37,696 nt of DNA from Saccoglossus kowalevskii (GCF_000003605.2 NW_003119935.1:44833-82528), one strand, 5' to 3'. Shown: positions 1 to 10,283, numbered from the stretch's first letter. The notes: generated by a model not told the origin, from the sequence alone. Program-made: numbers and translations.

Positions 1-656
1 TTTCTGATGCACATCATTTATTTTTCAGATCGGATTGAAAATGCCTGTCTGGCGGCCATTTTGTTTTAATGAATGGGCTTCTAGACCCATATCTCCGACT
101 TGTTCTGACTGATAACATTTTCAAATTTTAAATATTCATTATACATCATGTCATAGATAAACAGATATATTGGTTTGACTATCCTATTCAAAATGGCCGA
201 ATGGTGGTCATTTTTGTGCTAAAAAATCATCAAATATCAAGCATTTATGGGTGGATTTCGTTCAAACTTGGTACATACATTAGACATTACGGGTTCCTGA
301 TGCTCGTCATTTTATTTTTCAGATTGGATTCAAAATGGCTGACTTGCGGCCATTGTCTTTTAATGATTGGGCTTCTAGAGTCATATCTCTTAAATGCTTT
401 GACTTATTATATTTAAATTTTATATATTCGTTATACATCATGTTATATATAAACATGTATTTAAAATGGCTGATTTTGAATGCTGTTCCAGAGGAATATC
501 TCTCAATATGGACAAGTACTTGTTTGACGATCAGATACAAATGTCAATCATTTTAATGTTAAAAATCATATTCCTGACATATATTCCAGCTATATTACTA
601 TAAACAAAACTATATATCTTAAATTTGATAACTAACGGGGACTGTGCCATACATGG
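1..656 (+). repeat. Interspersed repeat R1, copy A (cut by window start)
   Basis: This stretch closely matches 18431-19206 and more loosely 4555-4974. Shared landmarks are the phrase GTTCAAACTTGGTAC, hairpin-like blocks of the form AAAATGGC-N-GCCATTTT, and the end ACGGGGACTGTGCCAT near 635-652. The element is itself built from an internal unit of roughly 290 bp that occurs about twice. Open frames inside it are short, lack any recognisable domain and are not conserved between copies, so I treat it as noncoding. It lies in or upstream of the LIG3 intron that precedes the exon at 1158. Confidence 0.75.
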
Positions 657-1157
657 CTTGTTAATATATTATTTACATTTAAAAAAAAAACTATGATGAA
701 AGTTAAACTGAGTGTAGAAGAAGTATTTAACATTATTCAAGGTCATCAACATGTCATGCTGAGGCATATGTCTAGGCCAAATTCAAAGTAAAACAATGTC
801 TTATGACCATGTGTCATGAGTTGACAGTCAAATTTAGGGTGTTTCGAAAGGGGTGGGGACTTAGTTGAACTTGACTCTGAAAATAGAGAGGCCTAAAAGT
901 GTTGGGGGTGCTTGGCCAAGCATGGATGCTTGAGTCAGTTTTTAGTATTGTTTATTTAAGTTTCTCATCATTTACAGGATTCCAAATTTTATTTCATATT
1001 TTCTTTGAAGAACCACTGATGAAATTACTTGATTTGTTTTGTTAAATAAATGCCATTATGTCATGATATGACAAATTCAGAAAGAAACAAAAGAAGCATG
1101 TAATATAATAACATTAATTAATCAACTCTAATCATCCTTTTCTTTGCCAATCAACAG
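657..1157 (+). other. LIG3 intron, 3' part; nothing else seen
   Basis: No exon, RNA gene or clear repeat is visible. It is AT-rich and ends in the acceptor TTTGCCAATCAACAG directly before the exon at 1158. The remaining ligase exons must lie upstream of the window or be hidden by R1. Confidence 0.5.
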
Positions 1158-1795
1158 CATTTACCAGAGGTGTTTACTGGTATGCAGATTTATTTACCAA
1201 AAACTACTCCCAAGTTTGACAAGTTAAAACGCTACATTATTGCATTTGATGGTGATGTTGTCGCTGATTATGAAAAAGACACCGCTACCCATATTGCTGT
1301 TGATGACGTCAAAAAGGTAAAATATGTTTTATTGAAGGAGACTTTTCTTCAAAATGGCACCTGATGTCTCATTGACAGTGACAGAACAACATGGCTTGTT
1401 TTTGTCTTTTAAATCGTGTTCAATGACAGGTCAGTGATAAAGTAACTGGTCAGTGTGAAAGCGAAATGCTGTGGTTTGGAATAAAGATACTTTGTTATCT
1501 AGGTGTTGACAATTGACTACAGTCCAAGACATATGTTAATAGTTACATTTATACTGAAAAGTGATGACTATGGTTGACTTCAAAGGGTATAACATTACCA
1601 TAGTAACTCATTGAAATCAGAGAATGACACTAAAACATGCAAGCATGTTTCACAAAATGTTAGCAAGAAATAATCCGAAAGTTCAAAGTGTATAATTAAC
1701 ATGTCATTTTCTTCCAGGCTTTAAATGGTAATAAATTCGTGACAACAAAGTGGTTATGGGAATGTATTAAAAATAAAAAGTTGGTGCCAAAGTAA
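1158..1795 (+). CDS. LIG3: DNA ligase III, C-terminal BRCT exons (partial gene)
   Basis: Two exons, 1158-1316 and 1718-1795, join in phase 0 to give the last 78 residues of the protein. The first begins HLPEVFTGMQIYLP and continues through KRYIIAFDGDVV and a THIAV strand; the second carries the BRCT tryptophan in TKWLWECIKNKKLVPK and then TAA. The pattern YLP..TP.F..L.RY..AFDGD...ATH...W.W.CI....LV matches the C-terminal BRCT of vertebrate LIG3-alpha better than that of XRCC1, where I first looked. In that family LIG3 seals nicks in single-strand-break and base-excision repair, and this BRCT binds the XRCC1 C-terminal BRCT. The introns have good GT-AG ends (CTTCCAG acceptor at 1711-1717; GTAAAA donor at 1317). 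The catalytic and zinc-finger exons are outside the window. The stop codon overlaps AAA-GTAAGG, which also reads as a splice donor, so an alternative C-terminus is possible. Confidence 0.85.
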
Positions 1796-3895
1796 GGTTA
1801 CTGAAGTTGGATTCATTAATGAAATGATCATGGACTTCTTTGTTTATCAAGAAACTAAATCAAACATGAAAACGAGATTAAAATCTATCCGTCTTGTGTA
1901 CTACACAGTAGTATAAAGTGGCAAAGATGTTCAGTTTGGTTTAGACAGGCTTCCAGTTTAAACAGGGTTTGGTTTAGACAGACTTCCAGTTTACACAGGG
2001 TTCCTGTTACACAGGTTTTAAAAGTATCTTTGTCAAATATTGTATTAATATAATATTTTTTCAATAATTTCAAGATTTTAATTTTAGTTTTGAATATTTT
2101 AATTGTTCAGAGATATCGATACTGATCTGATCTTGTTATTGTTTTTTTATTTTCTATTTTTTAAGATTTTTTTCTTTTTGTGTATATGTGTTTTCATAGT
2201 TTCTATAGCAAACTGTGATATAGTAAATGTTGCATTTTCATTTCATTAGTCGTTTGGTAATGACATTTACAAGGCCTTAGTACTTATGGCACAGAACTAT
2301 GTTGGTCAATTTGCTTTTGCCAAGAACCTGAATATCTTTTGAAAATTGCTTAAGACAGGGAACATGAATATTAATCATTATGGAGTTTGAGTAATTTACA
2401 AGTAGGTCATTAACACTTAGTTGAATGTTTTTTTTTAATTAATCTGTCTTTTATGATCGTTTTTCTCTTCGGATTACAAACTACCGTTACTGTAAAATAC
2501 TTTATTTTAGCTGGAATTAATTTTTGCTGAAAAGACTTTTGGGATGTTTTGTATGACATTTATTTTCAATGATTTCTAACGAGTTGAATGTAAAATATAG
2601 GAAAAAAAAGTATATTTGCTGGATTTTACTTTCACTGAATCATTCCTTCAGCGAAGATAGCAAAAATTAGTTGCAAGCAAAAATGAAGAATTTTACAATT
2701 TTAATTTGGAAATAGTGTATGTGATAATTTGCAGGTGTGGTATTCATCCAAACATTTGATGATTTAATTTGTTCATCTAGGGATCCTGAATATATTTTAG
2801 GAAAATTAAATTTTAATAAATTAATGGGCTAACTATCATGAATATTGTTTAAAATGAAATTAGAATAAATTACTTGGCCAGTGATCATGAATATATTCAT
2901 TGCTAAAGTTACACACTGCATAATACATTTTTTTGTAATGTCAGATTTCATATATGTTTATAGAAGATGTTTGAATGCACATGAATGGATGGTACCTGGT
3001 AATGTTCAGAAATGTTGTTATACATGTGTACAGAGTGCATTTATAATTTCATCCAATGAATCACTGGGACACTTTTTCGAAAAACAAATACTGTATTTGC
3101 TCTATTAGTAACTCATACTGTTATGTAAATGTCAGAGCTTCATTATCAAATAATACATATTTGCATGAACTTCTAATAGAGAAAATACTGGTACTTTTAT
3201 AGCAGATACCGTATACATGTCCCTAGACTTACATGCAGTCTCTTGTTTATTTTTTGGTGTTTTTTCAATAAAATAAAATATGTGAATGTATAAATGGCAA
3301 AAGCCAGGTTACCGCAAAAGCTGGTCTACCACGAAACAAACAAGAGTCTTGTAGACACACCTCTTGCGACACCGTCACTGGTTGTCACTGGTCACAGTGC
3401 GTAATAATACTGCATCAAGGTCGAAATAGGAATAAAAATTTCATAAACAATCATTTATTTAATAATTTAAGAAACCTAGCTGAAAATGAATTTTTTCACA
3501 ATGATTGGCAAGATTGTTTAGGATAAAGTTAATTTACGGTACACAATAGATTCTGGTGCATCTCGGATCATCCTACAATATCATTTTTGACTATATGGCT
3601 AATTTACATATCAGTTTGCGCCTCGTGCACCACTGTGCTAATTCCTGGGTATTGGTGCATGCAACGATGGAGCTTGTTGCACTTTAGCCAAATCCTTGTG
3701 ATCCATGAGCCACAACAGTGAGCCGGAAGAGAAAAAATTTATAAAATTACCTACCAGCATGTTCTTTATTTATTCACAGAGCCCTAGCAACACTTGCTGT
3801 GCAACTAAATATCATGCAAATTCTAGAGAGCTTATATCAGTAACACAGACGCAGCCATTTTGTACTGGATATACCTGCTCAAAATTGAACTGTTT
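1796..3895. other. LIG3 3' flank and AT-rich intergenic DNA
   Basis: It probably contains the LIG3 3' UTR, but no single polyadenylation site stands out: AATAAA occurs at 2815-2820 and again near 2866 and 3268. Apart from the 33-bp duplication at 1935-2000 I see no gene. Short open frames (for example 2881-3108 and 3705-3908) show no domain and no splice context. Confidence 0.5.
1935..2000. repeat. 33-bp tandem duplication
   Basis: Copies at 1935-1967 and 1968-2000 both begin TTTGGTTTAGACAG and end ACAGGG, differing at two positions. The open minus-strand frame across it simply translates the duplication. Confidence 0.8.
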
Positions 3896-3929
3896 AACCT
3901 CAGACTAGTAATATTACTAGTCTGAGGTT
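3896..3929. repeat. 34-bp perfect palindrome
   Basis: AACCTCAGACTAGTAAT is followed directly by its exact reverse complement with no spacer; the centre is AATATT at 3910-3915. Pairing stops abruptly on both sides. The DNA could extrude a cruciform. No partner element or terminal duplication is visible around it. Confidence 0.95.
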
Positions 3930-4260
3930 TAACGCATTGACATCTGATACAAGTGTGTTATTTAATGGGTAATCCCAATGTAAACTACAAACTAATAACA
4001 GTACCTATGCATATATTGTAACAACACATTCAATCATGAACCAGAAGATTTTTTTAGTTCAGGTTTGACTACCCTCAAGTGAAATCCAACAGCGAGTCAG
4101 AACACAGTCACTAGAGGTTCACTAAATTTCACATGAGCTAAAGGGTTGTGGATTACTTTTTAGACTATGGCAATAGGTATAGTGGTGCATTAGTCACACT
4201 AGTATTTTATATAAGACTTATTTCTTGGGTCTTTCAGTCAACTTCATAACATGAAGGGAA
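3930..4260. other. Intergenic, nothing recognised
   Basis: AT-rich DNA between the palindrome and the 42-bp minisatellite. No gene, RNA or repeat is supported. Confidence 0.4.
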
Positions 4261-4428
4261 TAGTGATTGGTCAGTTGAAGCCTACAAAATGGATGCCCTG
4301 ATTAGTGATTGGTCAGTTGAAGCCTACAAAATGGATGCCCTGATTAGTGATTGGTCAGTTGAAGCCTACAAAATGGATGCCCTGATTAGTGATTGGTCAG
4401 TTGAAGCCTACAAAATGGATGCCCTGAT
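4261..4428. repeat. 42-bp minisatellite, four identical copies
   Basis: Units start at 4261, 4303, 4345 and 4387 with TAGTGATTGGTCAGTTGAAG and all four are identical. Because 42 is a multiple of three, one plus-strand frame is open from 4250 to the TGA at 4436-4438 and repeats the 14 residues ISDWSVEAYKMDAL. It has no upstream ATG outside the repeat, no acceptor matched to it and no known domain, so I do not call it coding. Confidence 0.95.
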
Positions 4429-4473
4429 GAAATTTATATGATGATTTTGTTTTTACTTGTATTAAAGCAGCTT

Positions 4474-5179
4474 GTGTAAAATCTGAAAATTAATAAGTGT
4501 ATATTACTAAAATGTAATAAATAAATTGTTAGTTTTTTAATTAGTCCTATTGGATGAAGTCTAAAAACAAGGACTTGTAGATTGCGTGTGTATCCATTCA
4601 TTCGTATCCAGCTATATCTCAGACGTTTGGGCTGATCAAGTTCAAACCTAATAACACATATATCGGACATTATGTGCAATTTTTTCATGATCCAATTCAA
4701 AATGGTCAAATGGCAGACATTATAAGGCCAAAATGCATCAAAATCACTCATTTTCACTATTCCAGAAGTTGTGTGTGGATGGATTCAGTTCAAACATGGT
4801 AAATGTAAATATATTGAACACAATGGAACCTTCATGCACATTATTTTTTTTTTCAAATTTAGTTCAAAATTCAAAATGGCTGACTGGTGGCCATTACATG
4901 CCTTGACCTACCAAGTACATTTGTAGTATATATATATATATATTCATCTAAAATAAAAACGAGGACTATGCCATTGATATTGTCTTGTATGTTGAAGTTT
5001 TATTTTTTCACTCAGAAGTTGTTCTCGGTGACCCATTATTGGTAGGGCAAAGTTAAATTCTACTTTGGCTTGACCACCCACTGTGCCGGGGTGAGTTGTG
5101 TGCCAAGGAGTTGATTAGTGTAAAATCTGAAAATTAATAAGTGTATATTACTAAAATGTAATAAATAAATTGTTAGTTT
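4474..5179. mobile_element. Segment bounded by 62-bp perfect direct repeats, containing R1 copy B
   Basis: Bases 4474-4535 and 5118-5179 are identical (62 bp, beginning GTGTAAAATCTGAAAATTAA). Between them, 4555-4974 is a diverged copy of R1 with the same GTTCAAAC phrase, AAAATGGCTGACTGGTGGCC block and ACGAGGACTATGCCAT end; 4975-5117 is unassigned. The direct repeats may be terminal repeats of a small element, an unusually long target duplication or a local duplication. There is no coding capacity. Confidence 0.6.
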
Positions 5180-5302
5180 GGCATTTCATCTCGGTGGCAG
5201 TGTTTTCACCCGTAATAGGAATCACTATGCAATGGGCCAACTACAGTTTACACAGACATATAAATACTACAAATCCCATACAACACTGGTCTTCTTTGAT
5301 CT

Positions 5303-5320
5303 GGGGGGTGGGGGGGGGGG
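5303..5320 (+). repeat. Poly-G tract
   Basis: Six Gs, a T and eleven Gs. It could form a G-quadruplex. It is one of eight G or C runs of nine or more in this AT-rich window. Confidence 0.9.
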
Positions 5321-5449
5321 TATATGTACGATTGTATTTTTATCTGAACCGCCGTATTGCACCGCCACGAGCCATCCAGATACTAGTAGTCTTGTTTGAG
5401 AGACATTCACGCTCATTAGAGGGGGGGCAAGGGGGTAGCGGGTACAGTT

Positions 5450-5765
5450 TTACGGGAAATAAAACTGGCTTTTTACAATTTACAAGACAAAAAAAGACGT
5501 TTTTACAGTTTACAGTGAAAATTGAATGTTTACAGTTTACAGAGAAAATAAAGGTTACTTTGCGGAAAATTAAAAAAGAAAACCTAGAAAATTCTTGTAC
5601 GTCCCGAAAAAAATGACACATTTTTACAGTGTACGAAAAAAATATTTGATTGACTACGTTGTACGTCTAGCCTGTCACGGTGATTACAGAATTACGGAAT
5701 TTATTTTTTTCAATTTACGTTGTACGAACAAAAATATATTGCAATTACGTTGAACGAAAATAACC
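5450..5765. repeat. Degenerate tandem motif TTTACAGTTTAC / TTTACGTTGTACGA
   Basis: A short phrase, TTTACARTTTACAGNGAAAA-like, recurs near 5475, 5502, 5529, 5624, 5714 and 5743 with irregular 25-40 base spacing, drifting toward TTACGTTGTACGAA at the right. On the minus strand the left part reads as repeated VNCK segments (between 5450 and 5560), which is a translation of the repeat rather than evidence of a protein. Confidence 0.5.
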
Positions 5766-6480
5766 ATTGCCCCCTCTCATTACAATGTATATAATTCCAC
5801 AAAAATATTTTGTCGTGACGTTGCGTTGACCTCGTAACAGCAAACGCCTTGTCTTTTGGTCTACTAGGAATTCGACGTCAGTTGCCAGATTTTGTACCGT
5901 GTTCACTGTTTAGTAATAAATAATCATTAGCTGATTAAATTAATATGGAAATATAAATAATTAAAACAAAGCCCGAAACACGTGTAAACTTTTAATACCG
6001 ACTCAATTTGTACAAACTCCAAGTGCGGTTGACAAATGACGGGTCCAGAATGCTATTGTTCATTTTTACGAGAACAATCGTTCAGATAATGTAATGAAGG
6101 GTTCTTATAGAAATCCAGTACAAGTCACAAACAAATTCAATGGCAGTTGAATCTAATCAGTCAACGTCATTTTGAAAATGTTGCAATGTTATTTCATCGG
6201 CCAATTGAAACCTCTCGTTTCTCTTTGATTTCTGAAATTCAAAAATATTGATATAATTGTTGGTCTCAGTATTAATAGAATCGAATTTAAGAGTAAATAC
6301 TGGTATATGAATGGAAATAATCGATTATTCGATTTTCAAATGTAAAATCTATGTATACAAGAAAAAACGCTTACATAAAACATGAAAGGTTTTGAAAAAA
6401 ATCCTTTATTTACCAATAATTAGTGTGTATGGGTAGGGCGACTGTTTTCCAAGTCTGTGCCATGATTAACCATGTACATT
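5766..6480. other. Intergenic, nothing recognised
   Basis: AT-rich DNA without a supported exon, RNA gene or repeat. Confidence 0.4.
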
Positions 6481-6489
6481 TTATTTCAT

Positions 6490-6850
6490 TCAACAATAAC
6501 GTAATCGTAATTCTACGAAACGCTAAGTTATTCAAGTTACAGACATCGAGTTACGAGTCAGGAAAACGCTCAATTTTTTTAGAAACCACGCCCACTTCCT
6601 CGTCCAAATTGTAACTCGCTGTTACTGTTAACTGTTTAAAATTCAATTTAAAGTTCGAGTTACTGAATGATGTGGGCGTTTAACAAAAGCAAAAATATAT
6701 GTTTCCCGTAACTCAAAGTTCTGTTAACTGTTAATTGAACATTAAGTTACAATTTGGACGTTGTTTCTCAAAAATGGATGTGGTTTTTAAAACATGGGCG
6801 TGGCATTTTTGTAACTCGATGTTGGTAACTCAATTCAGCATCTCCTATTC
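6490..6850. mobile_element. Long imperfect fold-back (possible MITE)
   Basis: The left arm (about 6530-6660) and right arm (about 6710-6845) are inverted copies. Matching blocks include CGTCCAAATTGTAACT (near 6600) against AGTTACAATTTGGACG (near 6743), ACATCGAGTTAC (near 6543) against GTAACTCGATGT (near 6812), and CCACGCCCA (near 6586) against TGGGCGTGG (near 6793). The arms carry indels. I cannot define the outer ends or a target duplication. There is no transposase. Confidence 0.6.
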
Positions 6851-6855
6851 TACGA

Positions 6856-7315
6856 CATAACATTCTGCTGGGACAGTTGTTATTCCCCAGGCGCTGCTCT
6901 ACATATAGCCTCGGAATGTTATGACGATAATAAATCTTTATCATAATCTGATTAATTGCCGATACTATTTCAAACCCGTCGGCGTAAGAGCATGCCAAGA
7001 CTGCCATGATGAAGAACCAATAAACAAGTTGTCAGACTATCGCCATGGTAATGAGTTGGAATGGATGATAATGGAGACAATGCTCAAAAACACGAACAAG
7101 AAAAGAAGAACAATAGAATCAGACAAAATAAGGAACATCATCGAGTAAATCACATCACAGATGCGAGGTACTAACAGGACTAGAACATCCAACAAATTGT
7201 ACGATCAAACGACATCAAAATTGTAGGAAATGATGTCTGGATAATTCCTTTAGACAAATATTTTGGAATCTGTTATTAATAAAGACATCATCTCCTCGAT
7301 ATTGATGTTCTAGTC
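6856..7315. other. Region with two short inverted repeats and an unassigned open frame
   Basis: CATAACATTC (6856-6865) pairs with GAATGTTATG (6914-6923), and GACTAGAACATC (7178-7189) pairs with GATGTTCTAGTC (7304-7315). A plus-strand frame at 6921-7148 (75 residues, ending KKRRTIESDKIRNIIE) has a mixed, protein-like composition, but I recognise no family and see no splice context. It may be an element remnant or chance. Confidence 0.35.
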
Positions 7316-8040
7316 ATTTTTGTTGCTCGAGATGAAGCTGAATCAGTCATACATGATTATGATTGAATTCTTCTTGATATTTTTTTTTTCTGCTTCAATA
7401 AATACAATATTTCTTTTTGGGAGGCGGAAGATGTTATTTAATTTCTATTTTATTTCTGACATGTCCTTTCACTTGCTGGCAACTGAGTAAGGGGTTCTGT
7501 TTTAATTCTCTGTGAATAGTTACCCAAACGAAACTTTAAAAATATCGTAGAACTAATATTACCATTGTTTTATTACCATGGGTAAAACAACTTTATATCA
7601 CATCGTCCGCTCGCAATTTTCATATTCGTTCAGAAATTACTCACTCCATTTTAGCTTGGTTGTTTAACTTTTAACTCCAAGACACTTAGGCTTTTTTTGG
7701 TATGGATATAGTAAAATACTGTGCACACTTTTGTACGCAATGCATCATGGGAGATAACCTCCCATTTGAAATAATGGAAAACTATTATCACTCCCTAAAT
7801 TATATGCTATTTATTTTTGATGTTTTCACAGTATTAGGAGTATATATCGGGACAGTTTGGACTCCGTCTTGTTTCCCGAAAAAACGTCAGGTGACCCTAT
7901 CATTTTTTATTATTTTCAATATTTTGCATAAACACATAATAATGAAAATATTACGAACATATAATTTTTCATTCGAATAGAACCTTTTTAATTTTCACTT
8001 ATTTTCTTGTCAGTTGGAATGTAAGCACCATAAGCTAATT
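7316..8040. other. Intergenic, nothing recognised
   Basis: AT-rich; no gene supported. The 92-residue open frame at 7702-7980 is hydrophobic and AT-driven with no family signature. Confidence 0.4.
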
Positions 8041-8057
8041 TTACAAACAAGCTGCTC

Positions 8058-8132
8058 TCTGATTGGTCTAACTGTTAGGTGTAAGAGCTGGGTAGCCAAT
8101 CAGACACAGTCTTGTAAGTAGCTTCGCATTGG
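8058..8132. promoter_or_regulatory. Three evenly spaced CCAAT boxes (NF-Y type)
   Basis: ATTGG at 8062-8066, CCAAT at 8096-8100 and ATTGG at 8128-8132 are 34 and 32 bp apart. The first two sit in an inverted repeat, TCTGATTGG and CCAATCAGA. Multiple CCAAT boxes at about 30-35 bp are known from NF-Y-driven animal promoters. The nearest recognised gene is GAPDH, 4 kb downstream on the plus strand, so this could be an upstream promoter or enhancer of it. Function is inferred. Confidence 0.35.
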
Positions 8133-8644
8133 CTCCAGATCGGTGGGCTGTACTATTTCATAGGTCAAGGACCTTCAACGCAGTTGTTCTCGGCTATCAT
8201 GATACCCGAGAAAGATAGGATTAGAAAAGGTTAACATTAATTAGGCTACTAGTATATCAGAAATAAAGTTTATACAGTTTGAAAATACGATAACTGAACA
8301 GGTAATAAAAATGTGATTTTTTTAAAGTATACCAGAACCATTATTTTTGACATGGCCAGTAACTGTGTTAATATTTTTGCTTGTACCTTGCCCTCCTCTC
8401 CCCAAAATAATGGAGCATTCCTATAATTCTACAAAGTTACAAACTGGATAGATTATTTGACGCTGAAATTAATTAAGCTAACGAATCTAACTTTTATACG
8501 AAAGTAATATTCAAATCAATTTATTTTATTTTGTCTGGCATACGACACTCGTATATAATCTCTTCGTAAATCAAATTTCACATTTGATCTGCTTTGATTG
8601 TGACCCATTTCCGAACCCGATAGGTCGTGACCTGACTGTCTCGA

Positions 8645-8890
8645 CTGTTTTTCGGAATACCTCCCGGAATAACTCGGAGCATTCCGTAATGGCTAAACCG
8701 GGACCAGTCGCGATGGAATATTAAAATTAATCATGTTTTAAATATATTTTTTTCGAAATTCGGGTGTTTTGTGATTGTCGTTAGGGGTAGACAATTTCTT
8801 TGTTTGTTCGGAATCGTTCGGAACGTATCGAATCGTCGAGCAAATACGTGCACGAGGTCACATGACCGCTTGCTTTGCACATGCTCAGTC
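8645..8890 (+). promoter_or_regulatory. Candidate TATA-less promoter for GAPDH
   Basis: This less AT-rich stretch holds a cluster of CGGAA cores (TTCGGAATAC, CCCGGAATAAC, ATTCCG, TTCGGAATCG, TTCGGAACG between about 8650 and 8825) resembling ETS-type sites, an E-box GTCACATGAC at 8857-8866 and an initiator-like TCAGTC at 8885-8890. No TATA box is seen. Assignment to GAPDH is inferred from position and strand. Confidence 0.3.
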
Positions 8891-8916
8891 TTCTGTTCGA
8901 GGCCCAGCTAAAGTTG
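8886..8916 (+). other. Possible noncoding first exon of GAPDH
   Basis: The GAPDH start codon lies in an exon that begins at a clear acceptor (TTTTACTTCCAG, ending at 12297), so at least one 5' UTR exon must lie upstream. A candidate runs from the initiator-like TCAGTC to a donor TTG-GTAAGC at 8917. This would make intron 1 about 3.4 kb. Transcript data would decide it; an exon near 8.2 kb is an alternative. Confidence 0.25.
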
Positions 8917-10123
8917 GTAAGCTATGCTAGATTGTTCTCACTAAAAGTGCATTTTTTACGCAGTTACATGGTAGCTATTGATGTGATATCATCCTCAAAA
9001 ATAGCATTTGGAGCAACTTAATTATTTGCGAACATTTTCTAAGGTGGGAATTTTTTAAGCTTGTGTAAATCTGTGCCCTTTCTTTGGCGTTTGCCGTCCG
9101 GCAATTTCGCTTGTCTGACGTGGTAGAGGTCATTCACACGTGCAGACTTCCTAATTTGTAAAACGTTGGCAGCGGGTAGTACAATTGTTTGTTGCCCGCT
9201 ATTTTATATCGGTAGAAACTGTTAAAATGTTACCTCTCGGGCAACGTTGCTACTTGCTTCATAATGATTAATTGTAAACGATATAACGCAAAGGTCAGTC
9301 GTTCAACAACCGCTCTTTGTGACTCGAACTTACGACACAGTGTATGTCCTTGTACCAAGCTTAGTGGACTGTAGTTTGTGCTTTTCCGTTCAAAATAATA
9401 AAAATCTTGTTTTGGAATTTGAGAAGCATATTTAAGCCTACTTGTATAGGGACATGGCGAATCATGAAATTTTCATAAATAGTACTCTTGCCCCCCCCCC
9501 CCCCAATCTGCCTGTGAACATTCTGCTTGGCGACTGTACAATACACATGTAAGCTGCTTGTGCTATTATCCAGGGTAAAAAGTTGCATAAATTGACAGGA
9601 GATTAACCAATGCCAGAGCAGAAGCATCTTGTTGCTGAAAACTGTAAGCATCTCTGTAATTGGCTACTATGGGAGGGTGCATCATTTGCCTCCCTAATTC
9701 CTTGCTGAACACGGGGAGGGGGGGGGATGAGCACCCCAAAAAAGTTTTGGTTAATTTTTGACTGCTTGTGATGTGCAGTACTTGGCCCAGACACATGGTT
9801 GAAGTTTCAAGATCACATAAACATAGAGCTGGTGTGTAATTGAAGTGTTCCATAGAGAATATACACTGATCTTCTGAAAAATAGATTTAAGACAAGAACT
9901 ACAAATGTTTTGACAATTTTCATGCACCCCAACCTCAAGAATAGATTAACCGAAAAATGTTGTGGCAATAGTTCTAGATTCCATAATCTATTCAGACATT
10001 CCTGAAGTTTTTTTTTTTAGCTTTGGGTAGATTTAAGTGAAAAGTGTGCTGCATGCTTGAGCTATAATTTTAGATTGCATACACATGTTACATGATCTTC
10101 AATATTGACCTTTTGATCTATGC

Positions 10124-10283
10124 TTAAAGGGGAACTGCTCAATCCCATGGATTGCACTAAAGAATCATGGGACACTATTGTTTATGTTTACAATGTTAAT
10201 CTATCTTTTGTTATCCATTGTTATTTTAATCCAGAAAGTAAATTTGTTGTGAGATTAGGCTTAACTGGAAGGTGCCCCTTTAA
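10124..10283. mobile_element. TTAA-bounded MITE, family 1 (short copy)
   Basis: It starts TTAAAGGGGAACTGCTCAAT and ends GGTGCCCCTTTAA, so the outer nine bases TTAAAGGGG are inverted at both ends. The left end matches the family member at 13676 (GGGGAAC-GCTCAATCCC-GGATTGCA). It is 160 bp with no coding capacity. TTAA at both ends fits piggyBac-type targeting, though a TA target duplication cannot be excluded. Confidence 0.75.

Noticed and set aside
1158-1795. XRCC1 C-terminal BRCT
   Set aside because: The YLP..TP.F and AFDGD words and the short tail after KLV fit LIG3 better than XRCC1.
3896-3929. Circular-replicon origin (TAATATTAC in a palindrome)
   Set aside because: The nonamer lies in the stem, not a loop, there is no Rep gene nearby, and AT-rich palindromes produce this word easily.
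5340-5621. Minus-strand 93-residue frame with VNCK repeats
   Set aside because: The repeats come from the TTTACAGTTTAC DNA motif and poly-C; no domain.
6921-7148. Short gene of 75 residues
   Set aside because: Composition looks protein-like, but there is no family match I know, no splice context and it overlaps inverted repeats; left as unassigned.
9361-9853. Minus-strand frames in GAPDH upstream DNA
   Set aside because: They overlap one another in different frames and run through poly-C and G tracts; no conserved motif.
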